A DNA stretch of 64,000 bases. Origin: Bailinhaonella thermotolerans. Lineage in GTDB: Bacteria > Actinomycetota > Actinomycetes > Streptosporangiales > Streptosporangiaceae. The stretch lies in NCBI RefSeq assembly GCF_003594875.1, contig NZ_QZEY01000009.1, forward strand, positions 62,001-126,000, given 5' to 3'. The notes under the pieces are model-generated. The model did no database searches. It was not told the origin of the DNA and saw only the letters and a list, made by a program, of their open reading frames with translations. Position 1 is the first letter of the stretch. Each line of letters begins with the position of its first letter. Positions 24,953-33,305 of this stretch are shown piece by piece. The translations under genes and the position numbers were made by a program.

Positions 24953-26055
24953 GAGGGCTCCCGGGGCAGCGTGACCGACACCCGCGTCCCTCCGCCGGGC
25001 GGGCTCGACACCTCGAAGACGCCGTCCAGCGCCTCGACGCGGCGGGCCAGCCCGGACAGGCCGCCGCCGGCGGGGTCCGCGCCGCCCGCGCCGTCGTCGG
25101 AGACCACCATGCGCACCGTCCGCTCGTCCTCGGTCAGGACGATCAGGATGTCACGGGCGCGGGCGTGCTTGACCGCGTTGGTGACGGCCTCGCGCGCCGC
25201 GAAGTACAACACGGTCTCCACCTCCGACTCCGGCCGCCCGGACAACCCGTAGTGCACCGAGACCGGGGCGCCGGCCCCCTCGGCCATGCCCAGCAGCGCC
25301 GCGCGCAGCCCCAGTTCGTCCAGCGCGGTCGGATAGACGCGCCAGGCCACGCTGCGCAGCTCGTCCAGCAGCCGCCGCGACTCGCCGTACGCCTGCTCCA
25401 GCAGGTCGGCGGCGGCCGCGGGGTCGTGGCGGGCCCGCCCGAGCAGCATGGACAGGGCGACGCCGCGCTGCTGCACGCCGTCGTGCAGGTCGCGCTCGAT
25501 CCGGCGGCGCTCCTCGTCCACCGCCCGCAGGACGCCCCGCCGGGTGGCGGTCAGCTCGGCGATGCGCCGCCGCATCAGCTCCCGCGACCCCGGCCCGAGG
25601 AACCGTACGGCCAGCCGCCGCTCCGCCCCGGCCACCGCCCACCCCGCGAGCGCGCCCAGGGCCAGGGAGAGGGAGCCGAGGAGCAGGCCGATCGCCCAGG
25701 TCTCGGTGATGAGCCGGATCCCGGGGAAGGCGAGGGTCACCGGCGAGGACACCCCGGCCACGGTCGCCCACACGGCCCCGGTCACGAACAGCGTCCCGAC
25801 GGTGACCAGCGCGAGCACGACGTATCCGCCGAGCACCGCGACGACGGCCCGCAGCGCCAGGTATCCCGGCCCGGCGTCGCCGGCGTGCCCGTCCTGCCCG
25901 AGCAGCGCGGCCAGGCGGCGGCGTTCGAGCGCGACGGCGCGCGGGACCCACCGGCTCCGCCAGGGCCAGGCGAGCGCCAGCAACGCCAGCTCGGCCACGC
26001 CCGTGACCAGGCCGAGCAGGACTCCGGCGCACCGCCGCGCGAGTAGGACCACCAC
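24943..26055 (-). CDS. Sensor histidine kinase of the NarL type, linked to an ABC transporter
   Basis: About 370 residues. Two or three pairs of membrane helices (about 1-30, 70-115 and 130-160) surround a long cytosolic loop; the family domain (DUF4118/sensor type) is not clear. HisKA_3 with the phospho-acceptor His in RDLHDGVQQRGVAL and an ATPase domain with the N box REAVTNAVKHA and GGGLSGL are well conserved. The start is GTG 26055 (or the adjacent GTG 26052), only 12 bases after the permease stop, without an obvious Shine-Dalgarno sequence. The longer frame to 26826 is a shadow of the permease. Confidence 0.9.
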   Translation of the reverse strand: MVVLLARRCAGVLLGLVTGVAELALLALAWPWRSRWVPRAVALERRRLAALLGQDGHAGDAGPGYLALRAVVAVLGGYVVLALVTVGTLFVTGAVWATVAGVSSPVTLAFPGIRLITETWAIGLLLGSLSLALGALAGWAVAGAERRLAVRFLGPGSRELMRRRIAELTATRRGVLRAVDEERRRIERDLHDGVQQRGVALSMLLGRARHDPAAAADLLEQAYGESRRLLDELRSVAWRVYPTALDELGLRAALLGMAEGAGAPVSVHYGLSGRPESEVETVLYFAAREAVTNAVKHARARDILIVLTEDERTVRMVVSDDGAGGADPAGGGLSGLARRVEALDGVFEVSSPPGGGTRVSVTLPREPSCA

Positions 26056-26066
26056 GGGCGCGCAGT

Positions 26067-26849
26067 CTAGGCGTCGCGGCGGCGGAGGACGGCGTGGCCC
26101 GCGGCCAGCGCGAGCGCCGCCCACGCGACGAGCCAGGCCAGGCCCTGCCAGGCCGGGTACGGGATCGGCCCGCCGGTGAGGTTGGACTCGCTGCCCATGA
26201 ACGCCAGCCCGGCGAACAGCGGCAGCCGCGTCGCCAGCTCCACGGCGGCCTGGCTCCCGGTCATCATGAGCAGCAGCGGCAGCCCCATCATCAGCATGAA
26301 GACCACGCTCAGCGTCCCGGCGGCGCTGCGCACGGCCGCCCCGACGCCCACCGTGAGCACCCCGGCCAGCGCGCAGAACACCCCGAGCCGCAGCAGGTCG
26401 CCGGCCGTGCGGCCCGGTTCGAGCGTCCCGAACCCGCCGAAGACCGGCATGGCCAGCAGGGCGTGGTTGGCCACGGCGGCCAGCGCGCCCGACACCACCC
26501 CGGCGGCGAACAGCACCGGCGCGACCACCAGCGCCTTGGCGGCGAGCACCCGCCCGCGCACCGGCACCGCCTGGAGGGTCCCCCGGATCGATCCCGAGGA
26601 GTACTCCGAGGTGACCGTCAGCATCGCCAGAGCGACCAGCGCGAACTGCGCGAACGCCATCGCCGAGACCACGCCCTCCGTGGCGGGCAGCCGGGCCCCG
26701 GTGACCCCCTCCCGCACCAGCTCGGTCGCCCTGCCCCCGCCGAGGGTCACCGCGCCGAGCACCGTGAGGACGGCCCCCGCCAGCAGGCACGTCCACGTGG
26801 ACCGCACCGTGCGCGCCTTGACCCATTCCGCCGCGATCGCCCCGCTCAT
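26067..26849 (-). CDS. ABC-2-type transporter permease
   Basis: A 260-residue membrane protein with six helices and the motif SEYSSGSIRGTL (about residues 75-86), typical of permeases of the BcrB/NatB type in actinomycetes. It overlaps the ATPase gene by four bases (ATGA), so the two form one transporter. The ATPase carries an export-type N-terminus. Together with the downstream two-component pair, this suggests an antimicrobial-peptide or drug efflux system that is induced by its substrate, as known for the BceAB- and LiaSR-like families, though the sequence does not show the substrate. Confidence 0.92.
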   Translation of the reverse strand: MSGAIAAEWVKARTVRSTWTCLLAGAVLTVLGAVTLGGGRATELVREGVTGARLPATEGVVSAMAFAQFALVALAMLTVTSEYSSGSIRGTLQAVPVRGRVLAAKALVVAPVLFAAGVVSGALAAVANHALLAMPVFGGFGTLEPGRTAGDLLRLGVFCALAGVLTVGVGAAVRSAAGTLSVVFMLMMGLPLLLMMTGSQAAVELATRLPLFAGLAFMGSESNLTGGPIPYPAWQGLAWLVAWAALALAAGHAVLRRRDA

Positions 26850-27754
26850 CGCGCGCTCCCCTCGCTCACCCGGTACTCCACGCTGTCGGCCGTCAACTCC
26901 TGGTACGCCTGCTCCAGCGACGGCTCGCGGGGGCTCAGCTCGTGCAGCCGGATGCCCGCCTCGTGCGCCAGGTCGCCGATCCGCTCGACCGGCGCGCCCG
27001 TCACCACCAGCTCGTTCTCGGCCCGCCGCACCACCTCGCACCCCTCGGCGGCCAGCCGTACGGCGAGATCGCCCGCGTGCGGGCTACGCACCAGCACCGC
27101 CGTGGCCACGAGCAGGTCCGCCAGCGGGGCGTCCGCGATCAGCCGCCCCCTGCCGATCACCACGAGGTGGTCCGCCGTGAGCTGCATCTCGCTCATGAGG
27201 TGGCTGGACACGAACACGGTGCGCCCCTCGGCGGCCAGCGACCGCATCAGGTTCCGCACCCACCGCACCCCGTCCGGGTCCAGCCCGTTGACGGGCTCGT
27301 CGAACATCAGCACCCCGGGGTCGCCGAGCAGCGCAGCCGCGATGCCCAGCCGCTGGCTCATGCCGAGGGACAGCGCGCCCGCCCGCCTCCCGGCGGCGGC
27401 CGCGAGCCCGACCCGCTCCAGCACCTCCGCCACTCGCCGCGCCGGGATCCCGTTGCTGCGGGCCAGCGCCAGCAGGTGCCCGCGCACGCTCCGCCCCGGG
27501 TGCACCGCCCGCGCGTCCAGCAGCGCGCCCACCGTCCGCAGCGGGCGCTCGATCTCGTGGTACGGCCTGCCGCACACGAGCGCGGTCCCCGAGGTGGGCC
27601 GGTCGAGCCCGAGGATCATGCGCATCGTGGTGGACTTCCCGGCCCCGTTGGGCCCGAGGAAGCCGGTGACCGCCCCGGGCCTGATGGACAGCGTCAGATC
27701 GTCCACGGCGAGGCGGTCGCCGTACCGCTTGGTCAGATTGGCGAGATTGATCAC
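26846..27754 (-). CDS. ABC transporter ATP-binding protein (export type)
   Basis: A 302-residue ATPase from GTG 27754. All catalytic motifs are intact: Walker A GPNGAGKST, signature LSLGMSQRLGIA, Walker B VLMFDEPVNGLDP with the catalytic Glu, and the switch His in FVSSHLM. The C-terminal extension of 90 residues is found in BcrA/CcmA-like export ATPases. It begins a four-gene unit (ATPase, permease, kinase, regulator). In contrast to the ATPase of the YhgE operon, no key residue is missing here. Confidence 0.95.
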   Translation of the reverse strand: MINLANLTKRYGDRLAVDDLTLSIRPGAVTGFLGPNGAGKSTTMRMILGLDRPTSGTALVCGRPYHEIERPLRTVGALLDARAVHPGRSVRGHLLALARSNGIPARRVAEVLERVGLAAAAGRRAGALSLGMSQRLGIAAALLGDPGVLMFDEPVNGLDPDGVRWVRNLMRSLAAEGRTVFVSSHLMSEMQLTADHLVVIGRGRLIADAPLADLLVATAVLVRSPHAGDLAVRLAAEGCEVVRRAENELVVTGAPVERIGDLAHEAGIRLHELSPREPSLEQAYQELTADSVEYRVSEGSAR

Positions 27755-27934
27755 GCCCCCGACGCTAGGGACGCCGTCCCCGCCCGCGCCACGGGGCCGC
27801 CCGCCGACTCCGATGGCGGTTTCCCGTAATCCGCCGCCCGCGCCGGCCCGGCATCGCTCCGTGCCCGCGGCCGCCGCGGCGAGGGGAACGGCCGGGGCGG
27901 GCGGCCCCGGCGTACGGCATCGGGCGGGGCGGGA

Positions 27935-28495
27935 TCAGGGGGCGGCGGACAGGACCGTCTCGGCGAGGGCGCGGGCGGCCCGGGCCGGGCGGGCGTCGGG
28001 GCGCGTGACCGCGTGGGCGAAGACGCCGTCGACGAGGACGAGGATCTGGTCGGCGCCGAAGCGGGGGTCGGGGTGGCCGAGGCGGTCCAGCTCGGCGGCG
28101 AAGAGCGCGTGGAGGTCGTCCTTGAAGGCGCGGGCCTCCGCGTGGACGGGGTGGGCGGGATCGGCGATGGCCAGCTCGGCGGAGGTGTGGCGGCAGCCGC
28201 GGAACCCGGGCGCGGCCGTGATGCGGTCCAGCTCGTCGAAGACCGCGAGCACGCGGACGCGGGGGTCGTCGCCCGCGTCGTCCATCGCGCGGCGGTAGCG
28301 CTCCAGGACGCCCGAGCCGCGCAGGACCTCGGTGATCAGGCCGTCCTTGCCGCCGAAGTGCTGGTAGAGCGAGCGGCGGGCGACGTCGGCGCGCTTGAGG
28401 ATGGCGTCGACGCCGACGTGGACGCCCTCGGCGTAGGTGAGCTCGCGCGCCGCGTCGAGCAGGCGTTCGCGGGGTCCTGGCCTGGTCGTCGTCAC
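27935..28495 (-). CDS. TetR-family repressor of the adjacent MFS transporter
   Basis: A 186-residue TetR protein from GTG 28495. The helix-turn-helix is ERLLDAARELTYAEGVHVGVDAILKRADVARRSLYQHFGGK. The C-terminal part resembles actinobacterial regulators of drug efflux (CRHTSAELAIADPAHP). It is divergent from an MFS transporter and the 91-base region between them contains two TetR-like palindromes, one inside the promoter spacer of the transporter. So it very likely represses the transporter and probably itself. The frame could be open to 29206, but this extension is antisense to the transporter gene. Confidence 0.93.
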   Translation of the reverse strand: MTTTRPGPRERLLDAARELTYAEGVHVGVDAILKRADVARRSLYQHFGGKDGLITEVLRGSGVLERYRRAMDDAGDDPRVRVLAVFDELDRITAAPGFRGCRHTSAELAIADPAHPVHAEARAFKDDLHALFAAELDRLGHPDPRFGADQILVLVDGVFAHAVTRPDARPARAARALAETVLSAAP

Positions 28496-28515
28496 GGTCC
28501 GATTCTGCCATGGGG

Positions 28516-28572
28516 TTGACAGTAGATCAACCGGTCTATCTAATAGCTCGGCGTAGACCGACCGTTCTATCC
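28516..28572 (+). promoter_or_regulatory. MFS promoter with embedded TetR operators
   Basis: TTGACA (28516-28521) and TCTAAT (28539-28544) are 17 bases apart, an excellent sigma-70-type promoter. TAGATcaACCGGTctATCTA (28523-28542) is a 20-bp palindrome that fills the spacer, and TAGACCGACCGTTCTA (28554-28569) is a related second site. Binding would block RNA polymerase. GGAG lies eight bases before the ATG. Confidence 0.78.
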
Positions 28573-28586
28573 CTGGAGTTCCCCTC

Positions 28587-29963
28587 ATGATCCGTCCAGG
28601 CCCCCTGCCCACCCTCCTCGCGGGCGCCTTCGTCACGACGCTCGACTTCTTCGTGGTCAACGTGGCCGTCCCCGAGATCCAGCGCGACCTGTCCGCGAGT
28701 GCGGCCGCCATCGAGTGGACCGTCGCCGGGTACGGCCTGGCCTTCGGCGCGGGCCTGGTCCTCGGCGGCCGGCTGGGCGACGTCCACGGCCGCCGCAGGA
28801 TGCTCATGCTCGGGCTGGCGCTGTTCACGCTCGCCTCGCTGGCCTGCGGCGTGGCCCCCGACGCGGGCACGCTGGTCGCGGCCCGGATCGCCCAGGGCGT
28901 CTCGGCCGCCCTGCTCGCCCCGCAGGTCCTTGCGATCATGCGGACCGCCTTCACCGGCGCCGCGCTGGGCCGCGCCCTGCGGACGTACGCCCTGACCCTG
29001 GGCATGGCGGCGGTGTTCGGGCAGCTCATCGGCGGGCTGCTGATCGAGGCCGACGTGCTCGGGCTCGGCTGGCGGGCCATCTTCCTGGTGAACCTGCCGA
29101 TCGGGGTGGTGACGCTCGCGCTGGCCCGCCGTACGGTCCCGGAGAGCCGCGCCGACGGCGTGCGCCTCGACCTCGGGGGCGCGGCGCTGATCACCGCGGC
29201 GCTCACGGCGGTGCTGCTGCCGCTGATCGAGGGGCGCGAGCAGGGGTGGCCGGGCTGGATCTGGGCGTCCTTCGGCGCGGCCGTGGTGCTGTTGGCCGCG
29301 TACGCCCGCCGCCGTCACCCGTCGCCGCTGGTGGACCTGACGCTGTTCCGCTCCCGGTCCTTCACGGCCGGGCTGGTCGCGCAGATCGCGTTCAACCTGG
29401 GCATGGGCGCGTACTTCCTGGTCTTCGCGCTGTACATGCAGGGCGGCCGGGGTCTCGGGCCGCTCGCCGAGGGGCTGGTCTTCGCCCCGATCGGGGCGGG
29501 GTACCTCGCCGCCTCGCTCGCCGCGCCCCGGCTGTCGGCCCGCTTCGGGCGTCAGGTGATCGTCGCCGGCGGGATCGTCCGCGCCGTCTCCCTGGCCGCG
29601 CTCGCCGCCGCCGTCGCCACCGACGCGCCGTTCGCCGTGCTCGTCCCGCTGCTGGCCCTGGACGGCGCGGGGATGGGCCTGGCGCTGGCCCCGCTCATGG
29701 GCGCCGTGCTGGCCGGTGTCCCCGCCCACCAGGCCGGGGCCGCCTCCGGCACGCTCACCACCGCCCAGCAGATCGGCAACGCCCTGGGCGTCGGCCTCAT
29801 CGGCGTCGTCTTCTACGGCGCGGCCTCCCAGGGCGTCCCCCACGCCTTCGTCCAGTCCCTGCTGGTCCTGGTCGCCGCCACCCTCGCCGTCTCCGCCCTG
29901 GCGCGCCTCCTGCCCCGCCCCGCGACCCCCGCCCCGGCCCCGCCGCTGCCGGCCGAACTCTGA
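28587..29963 (+). CDS. MFS drug-efflux transporter (DHA2-like)
   Basis: A 458-residue major facilitator protein with probably 14 membrane helices. Typical motifs are LDFFVVNVAVPEI in helix 1 (motif D1 of the DHA2 family), GGRLGDVHGRRRM (motif A) and a conserved Arg in helix 4. The family exports hydrophobic drugs or cations by proton antiport. Regulation by the divergent TetR protein fits such a role. Substrates cannot be told. A run of GC-rich repeats follows before the sterol genes. Confidence 0.93.
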   Translation: MIRPGPLPTLLAGAFVTTLDFFVVNVAVPEIQRDLSASAAAIEWTVAGYGLAFGAGLVLGGRLGDVHGRRRMLMLGLALFTLASLACGVAPDAGTLVAARIAQGVSAALLAPQVLAIMRTAFTGAALGRALRTYALTLGMAAVFGQLIGGLLIEADVLGLGWRAIFLVNLPIGVVTLALARRTVPESRADGVRLDLGGAALITAALTAVLLPLIEGREQGWPGWIWASFGAAVVLLAAYARRRHPSPLVDLTLFRSRSFTAGLVAQIAFNLGMGAYFLVFALYMQGGRGLGPLAEGLVFAPIGAGYLAASLAAPRLSARFGRQVIVAGGIVRAVSLAALAAAVATDAPFAVLVPLLALDGAGMGLALAPLMGAVLAGVPAHQAGAASGTLTTAQQIGNALGVGLIGVVFYGAASQGVPHAFVQSLLVLVAATLAVSALARLLPRPATPAPAPPLPAEL

Positions 29964-30117
29964 TTTCCCGGCCGAACTCTGACCTGCCGGCCGGTACCGG
30001 GCCGTACGGCAGGCGCCGCGTGCGGGCGAGAGCCGGTCGCGCCGGGAACGCGCGGAGACCGCTCCGCCGCCCCCGGCGCCGGCCGTACGGCGGAGGGCGA
30101 TCGCGGCCGGCGGGGCC

Positions 30118-30195
30118 GGAGCCGCTCAGGACCGGGCGGAACCGCTCAGGACCGGCCGGAGCCGCTCAGGACCGGGCGGCGGCTCAGGGCCGGTC
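30118..30195. repeat. 20-bp tandem repeat at the 3' end of a thiolase gene
   Basis: The unit GGAGCCGCTCAGGACCGGGC is present three times in tandem (30118-30137, 30138-30157, 30158-30177) with one to three differences, followed by a diverged fourth that carries the stop codon of the thiolase (TCA at 30184-30186 on the plus strand). Each copy contains the TCA triplet, as if the gene end had been copied by slippage. Confidence 0.7.
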
Positions 30196-31332
30196 GGAGC
30201 CGACGATCCACATGGCGAAGAACTGGGCGCCGCCGCCGTACGCGTGGCCGAGCGCGCGGCGGGCCCCCGGGACCTGGTGCTCCCCGGCCCGCCCCCGCAC
30301 CTGCAGGGCGGCCTCGGCGAAGCGGATCAGCCCCGAGGCCCCGATCGGGTTCGACGACAGGACGCCGCCGGAGGGGTTCCACGGCATGTCGCCGCCGAGG
30401 GCGGTCACCCCGCTCTCGGTGAGCTTCCACCCCTCGCCCTCGGCGCAGAAGCCCAGGTTCTCCAGCCACATCGGCTCGTACCAGGAGAACGGGACGTACA
30501 CCTCGGCCGCGTCCAGCTCCCGGCGCGGGTCGGTGATCCCCGCCTGCCGGTACACGTCCGCCGCGCAGTCCTGGCCGCCGCGCGGGTTCACGGTGTCCCG
30601 GCCCGCCCGGAAGATCGGCTCGGAGCGCATGGCCGTGCCGTGCACCCAGGCGGGGGTGCCGGTGACGGCCTTCTCCGACGAGAGCACCATCGCGCACGCG
30701 CCGTCGGAGGAGGGGCACGTCTCCAGGTACCGGATGGGCTCCCACAGCATCGGCGTGGACTGCACCATCTCCAGCGAGATGCCCGGGATCTTCAGGTGGG
30801 CGTACGGGTTGAGCAGCGCGTTCTTCCGGTCCTTCACGGCGACCAGCGCGCCCACGTGCTCCGGCGCCCCCGTCCGGCGGATGTACTCCCGGATGTGGGG
30901 GGCGAAGTACCCGCCCGCGCCCACCACCAGCGACGCGCTGAACGGCAGGTGCGTGCTCAGCGCCCAGGTCGCGTTCGACTCCGACTGCTTCTCGAACGCC
31001 ACCACCAGCACCCGGTCGTGCACGCCGCCCTGGATGAGCGACGCCCCGACCAGCGCCGTCGAGCCGCCCACGCTGCCCGCCGTGTGCACGCGCATCATCG
31101 GCTTGCCGCGCGCGCCCAGGGCGTCCGCGAGGTACGCCTCGGGCATCATCACGCCCTCGAACAGGTCCGGCGCCTTGCCGATCACCACCGCGTCGATGTC
31201 GGCGAAGGTCAGCCCGGCGTCCTCCAGCGCCCGCAGCGCCGCCTCGCGCACGAGCCCGGCGATGGACACGTCCCGCCGCTTGGTCTGGTACCGGGTCTGG
31301 CCGACGCCGATGACCGCGCACCGATTGCCCAT
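30184..31332 (-). CDS. Ltp/SCP2-type thiolase-like protein (steroid side-chain aldolase candidate)
   Basis: A 382-residue thiolase-superfamily protein of the lipid-transfer (Ltp) group. The usual nucleophile Cys of thiolases is absent: the position reads HTAGSVGG (about 83-90). Near the end, the CxG motif is replaced by AYGGG with Tyr at 365. Such changes are known for Ltp2-type enzymes, which cleave C-C bonds of steroid side chains as aldolases with a DUF35 partner. It follows a second Ltp-like gene and a DUF35 gene, an order seen in actinobacterial sterol clusters (Rv3521-Rv3523). Assignment to a particular Ltp number is not possible by eye. Confidence 0.87.
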   Translation of the reverse strand: MGNRCAVIGVGQTRYQTKRRDVSIAGLVREAALRALEDAGLTFADIDAVVIGKAPDLFEGVMMPEAYLADALGARGKPMMRVHTAGSVGGSTALVGASLIQGGVHDRVLVVAFEKQSESNATWALSTHLPFSASLVVGAGGYFAPHIREYIRRTGAPEHVGALVAVKDRKNALLNPYAHLKIPGISLEMVQSTPMLWEPIRYLETCPSSDGACAMVLSSEKAVTGTPAWVHGTAMRSEPIFRAGRDTVNPRGGQDCAADVYRQAGITDPRRELDAAEVYVPFSWYEPMWLENLGFCAEGEGWKLTESGVTALGGDMPWNPSGGVLSSNPIGASGLIRFAEAALQVRGRAGEHQVPGARRALGHAYGGGAQFFAMWIVGSDRP

Positions 31333-31344
31333 TGACGTATCCCC

Positions 31345-32379
31345 TCAGCCTTCCAGGACCGTGACGAGGTTGTGCTGGAGACAGGGCCCGGCGGCGGCGT
31401 GCCCGACCGCGCGCCCCGCCGTGCCGTCGTGGATCCGGGCGGCCGCCTCGCCGATCCGGATCAGGCCGGTCGCCATGATCGGGTTGGCCGCCAGCGGCCC
31501 GCCGCTGGGGTTCACCAGCACGTCGGGGCCGAGGTCCAGGGCCTCGCGCAGGATCAGCTCCTCGTGGGTGAACTGCGCGTGCAGCTCGGCCACGTCCACC
31601 GGCGCCTTGCCCACCCCGGCCGCGAGCGCCGCCGCGGCGGCCGACTCCGACCGGTCCAGCGGGCGCCCGCCCAGGTAGTGGGCGTCGGTCCGGTGCGCGA
31701 TGCCGCGGATCCAGGCCGGCCGCTCGCACATCTCCCGCGCCCGGTCCCCCGCGGCCAGCACGATCGCCGCCGCCCCGTCGGTGTCCGGCGCGATGTCGTG
31801 CGGCCGGAGCGGCGCGACCGCGTATCCGTCCTCCGGGGACACCTCGGGCAGGTCCAGGGCGTACGGATTGTCCCGCCCCGACCGCCGCGAACGCGCCGCC
31901 ACCTCGGCGAGGTCCGACTCGGCCCGGCCGGTCCGCTCCAGGTAGGCGCGGGCCTGGAGCGCCGCGAACGAGACCTGGTCCAGGCCCAGCGGCTCCAGGT
32001 AGTACGGGTCGAGCTGGAGCGTCATCAGCTCGCGCACGTCCGTCTGCGAGGACTTGCCGAAGCCGTACACCAGGGCGGTGTCCACGTCCCCGTGCTGGAG
32101 CCGCACCCACGCCTCGTAGAGCGCCCAGGCCGCGTCCATCTCCACGTGGCTCTCCGAGATCGGCGGCCAGGCGCCGAGCGCGTCGAGGGCGGACACGAAC
32201 GAGAACGGCGCGCCCGCGAGGTAGTCGCACGAGCCGGAGCAGGTGAAGCCGAAGTCCCGCGTCCCGGCCTTCTCCCGCACCTCCTGGATCACCGGCAGGA
32301 TCAGCTCGGGCTCGCTCAGCCCCTGGTCCTCGGCCGTGTGCGCGGTCTGCGCGAACGCGACGACGGCGACGTCTCTCAT
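31345..32379 (-). CDS. Second Ltp/SCP2-type thiolase-like protein
   Basis: A 344-residue thiolase-like protein. It retains Cys in the early region (FGFTCSGSCDY) but is shorter than degradative thiolases and lacks the C-terminal CxG motif (the end reads AAAGPCLQHN). The HAQFTHEE motif corresponds to the family's conserved histidine region. ATG 32379 overlaps the DUF35 stop (ATGA). Ltp3/Ltp4-like pairs of this sort act together with DUF35 proteins on CoA-thioesters of sterol side chains; one member may be structural. The stop is followed by a 12-base gap to the next thiolase gene. Confidence 0.86.
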   Translation of the reverse strand: MRDVAVVAFAQTAHTAEDQGLSEPELILPVIQEVREKAGTRDFGFTCSGSCDYLAGAPFSFVSALDALGAWPPISESHVEMDAAWALYEAWVRLQHGDVDTALVYGFGKSSQTDVRELMTLQLDPYYLEPLGLDQVSFAALQARAYLERTGRAESDLAEVAARSRRSGRDNPYALDLPEVSPEDGYAVAPLRPHDIAPDTDGAAAIVLAAGDRAREMCERPAWIRGIAHRTDAHYLGGRPLDRSESAAAAALAAGVGKAPVDVAELHAQFTHEELILREALDLGPDVLVNPSGGPLAANPIMATGLIRIGEAAARIHDGTAGRAVGHAAAGPCLQHNLVTVLEG

Positions 32380-33305
32380 CGGCTGACCTCCGCGTCGGGC
32401 TCTCCGGTGGGGGCGAACCACTTCACGTTCGACATCGACATGCCGCGCTCCTCGGGCGGCACCCAGACGGCGCGGACACGCATGCCCTGCCGTACCTCAT
32501 GGGCCGGCACGCCGCCGACCAGCGTGATCATCGGGATGTCGGCGCCGTCCAGCAGGACGTACGCCGAGACGAAGGGGACCTCGGGGGCGCGCGGGTCGGG
32601 AAGGTTGTTGATGGCGAAAGTGGTGATAGTCCCAGTGTCAGGAAGATTTACCTCTTCCGCTATTACTCCCCCACATTCCGGACACGAGACTCGATAAGGC
32701 ACATAAACCTTCGCGCACGTGTCGCAACGGCCGCCGATGAACACCCCCTCGGCGACGCCCTCAAGGAATCGCGTGAGCGCCTTCCCGGCGGACACCCGGT
32801 AACGGGTCCGGATCGGCGAGACGATTCTCGTCACCTCGGGGACGAAGGCGCGGATGTCGCGGATGTGACCCCGCCGTTCGGGCCCGGGGACGAAATCCGG
32901 CCGGACCCGCATTCCGGTGCGCATGCTCTTCACGTTTCCGGCGTCCACCGCGTGCACCAGTGCCGTGTCCGCCCCGTCCGGCCTGACCAGCGCCCAGGCG
33001 AACGGCCGGTCCAGCGGGTGCGACGGCCGCGGCGACTCCACCCACGCCCAGGTCAGGACGGTCCCGGCCGGGCCCACCCGCACCCACTCGTCCGTGACCG
33101 GCTCGCCGGTCTCCGGGTCGTACTCCAGCGGCGGCACCAGCACGCGCCCGCCGGCCGTGCGCACGCCCATCAGGCGGCCCTCGCGCAGCTCGGTCAGGAA
33201 CCGGCCGATGACCGGGCCGGTGGTGCGGGTGTAGCCGCCGGGGAACTCCAGCACGTGCTCGGCGGTCAGGGGCACCCCGGCCGACATCTCAGATGGCACT
33301 GTCAC
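32376..33305 (-). CDS. Two-part DUF35 OB-fold protein with zinc ribbon
   Basis: A 309-residue protein with two OB-fold DUF35 units. The second has a rubredoxin-like zinc ribbon, CDTC and CPEC (Cys194, 197, 208, 211), followed by the OB-fold (VNLPDTGTITTFAINNLPDP). Proteins of this family bind acyl-CoA and support Ltp-type thiolases. The first unit lost the zinc ribbon. The start could be GTG 33305 (overlap with the ligase of 17 bases) or ATG 33287, which directly follows the ligase stop. The stop overlaps the next gene by four bases, consistent with a stable complex. Confidence 0.87.
   Translation of the reverse strand: MTVPSEMSAGVPLTAEHVLEFPGGYTRTTGPVIGRFLTELREGRLMGVRTAGGRVLVPPLEYDPETGEPVTDEWVRVGPAGTVLTWAWVESPRPSHPLDRPFAWALVRPDGADTALVHAVDAGNVKSMRTGMRVRPDFVPGPERRGHIRDIRAFVPEVTRIVSPIRTRYRVSAGKALTRFLEGVAEGVFIGGRCDTCAKVYVPYRVSCPECGGVIAEEVNLPDTGTITTFAINNLPDPRAPEVPFVSAYVLLDGADIPMITLVGGVPAHEVRQGMRVRAVWVPPEERGMSMSNVKWFAPTGEPDAEVSR

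Noticed and set aside
30146-32230. A 694-codon minus-strand frame across both thiolase genes
   Set aside because: It is the shadow of two separate thiolase-like genes in another frame and has no family motifs.
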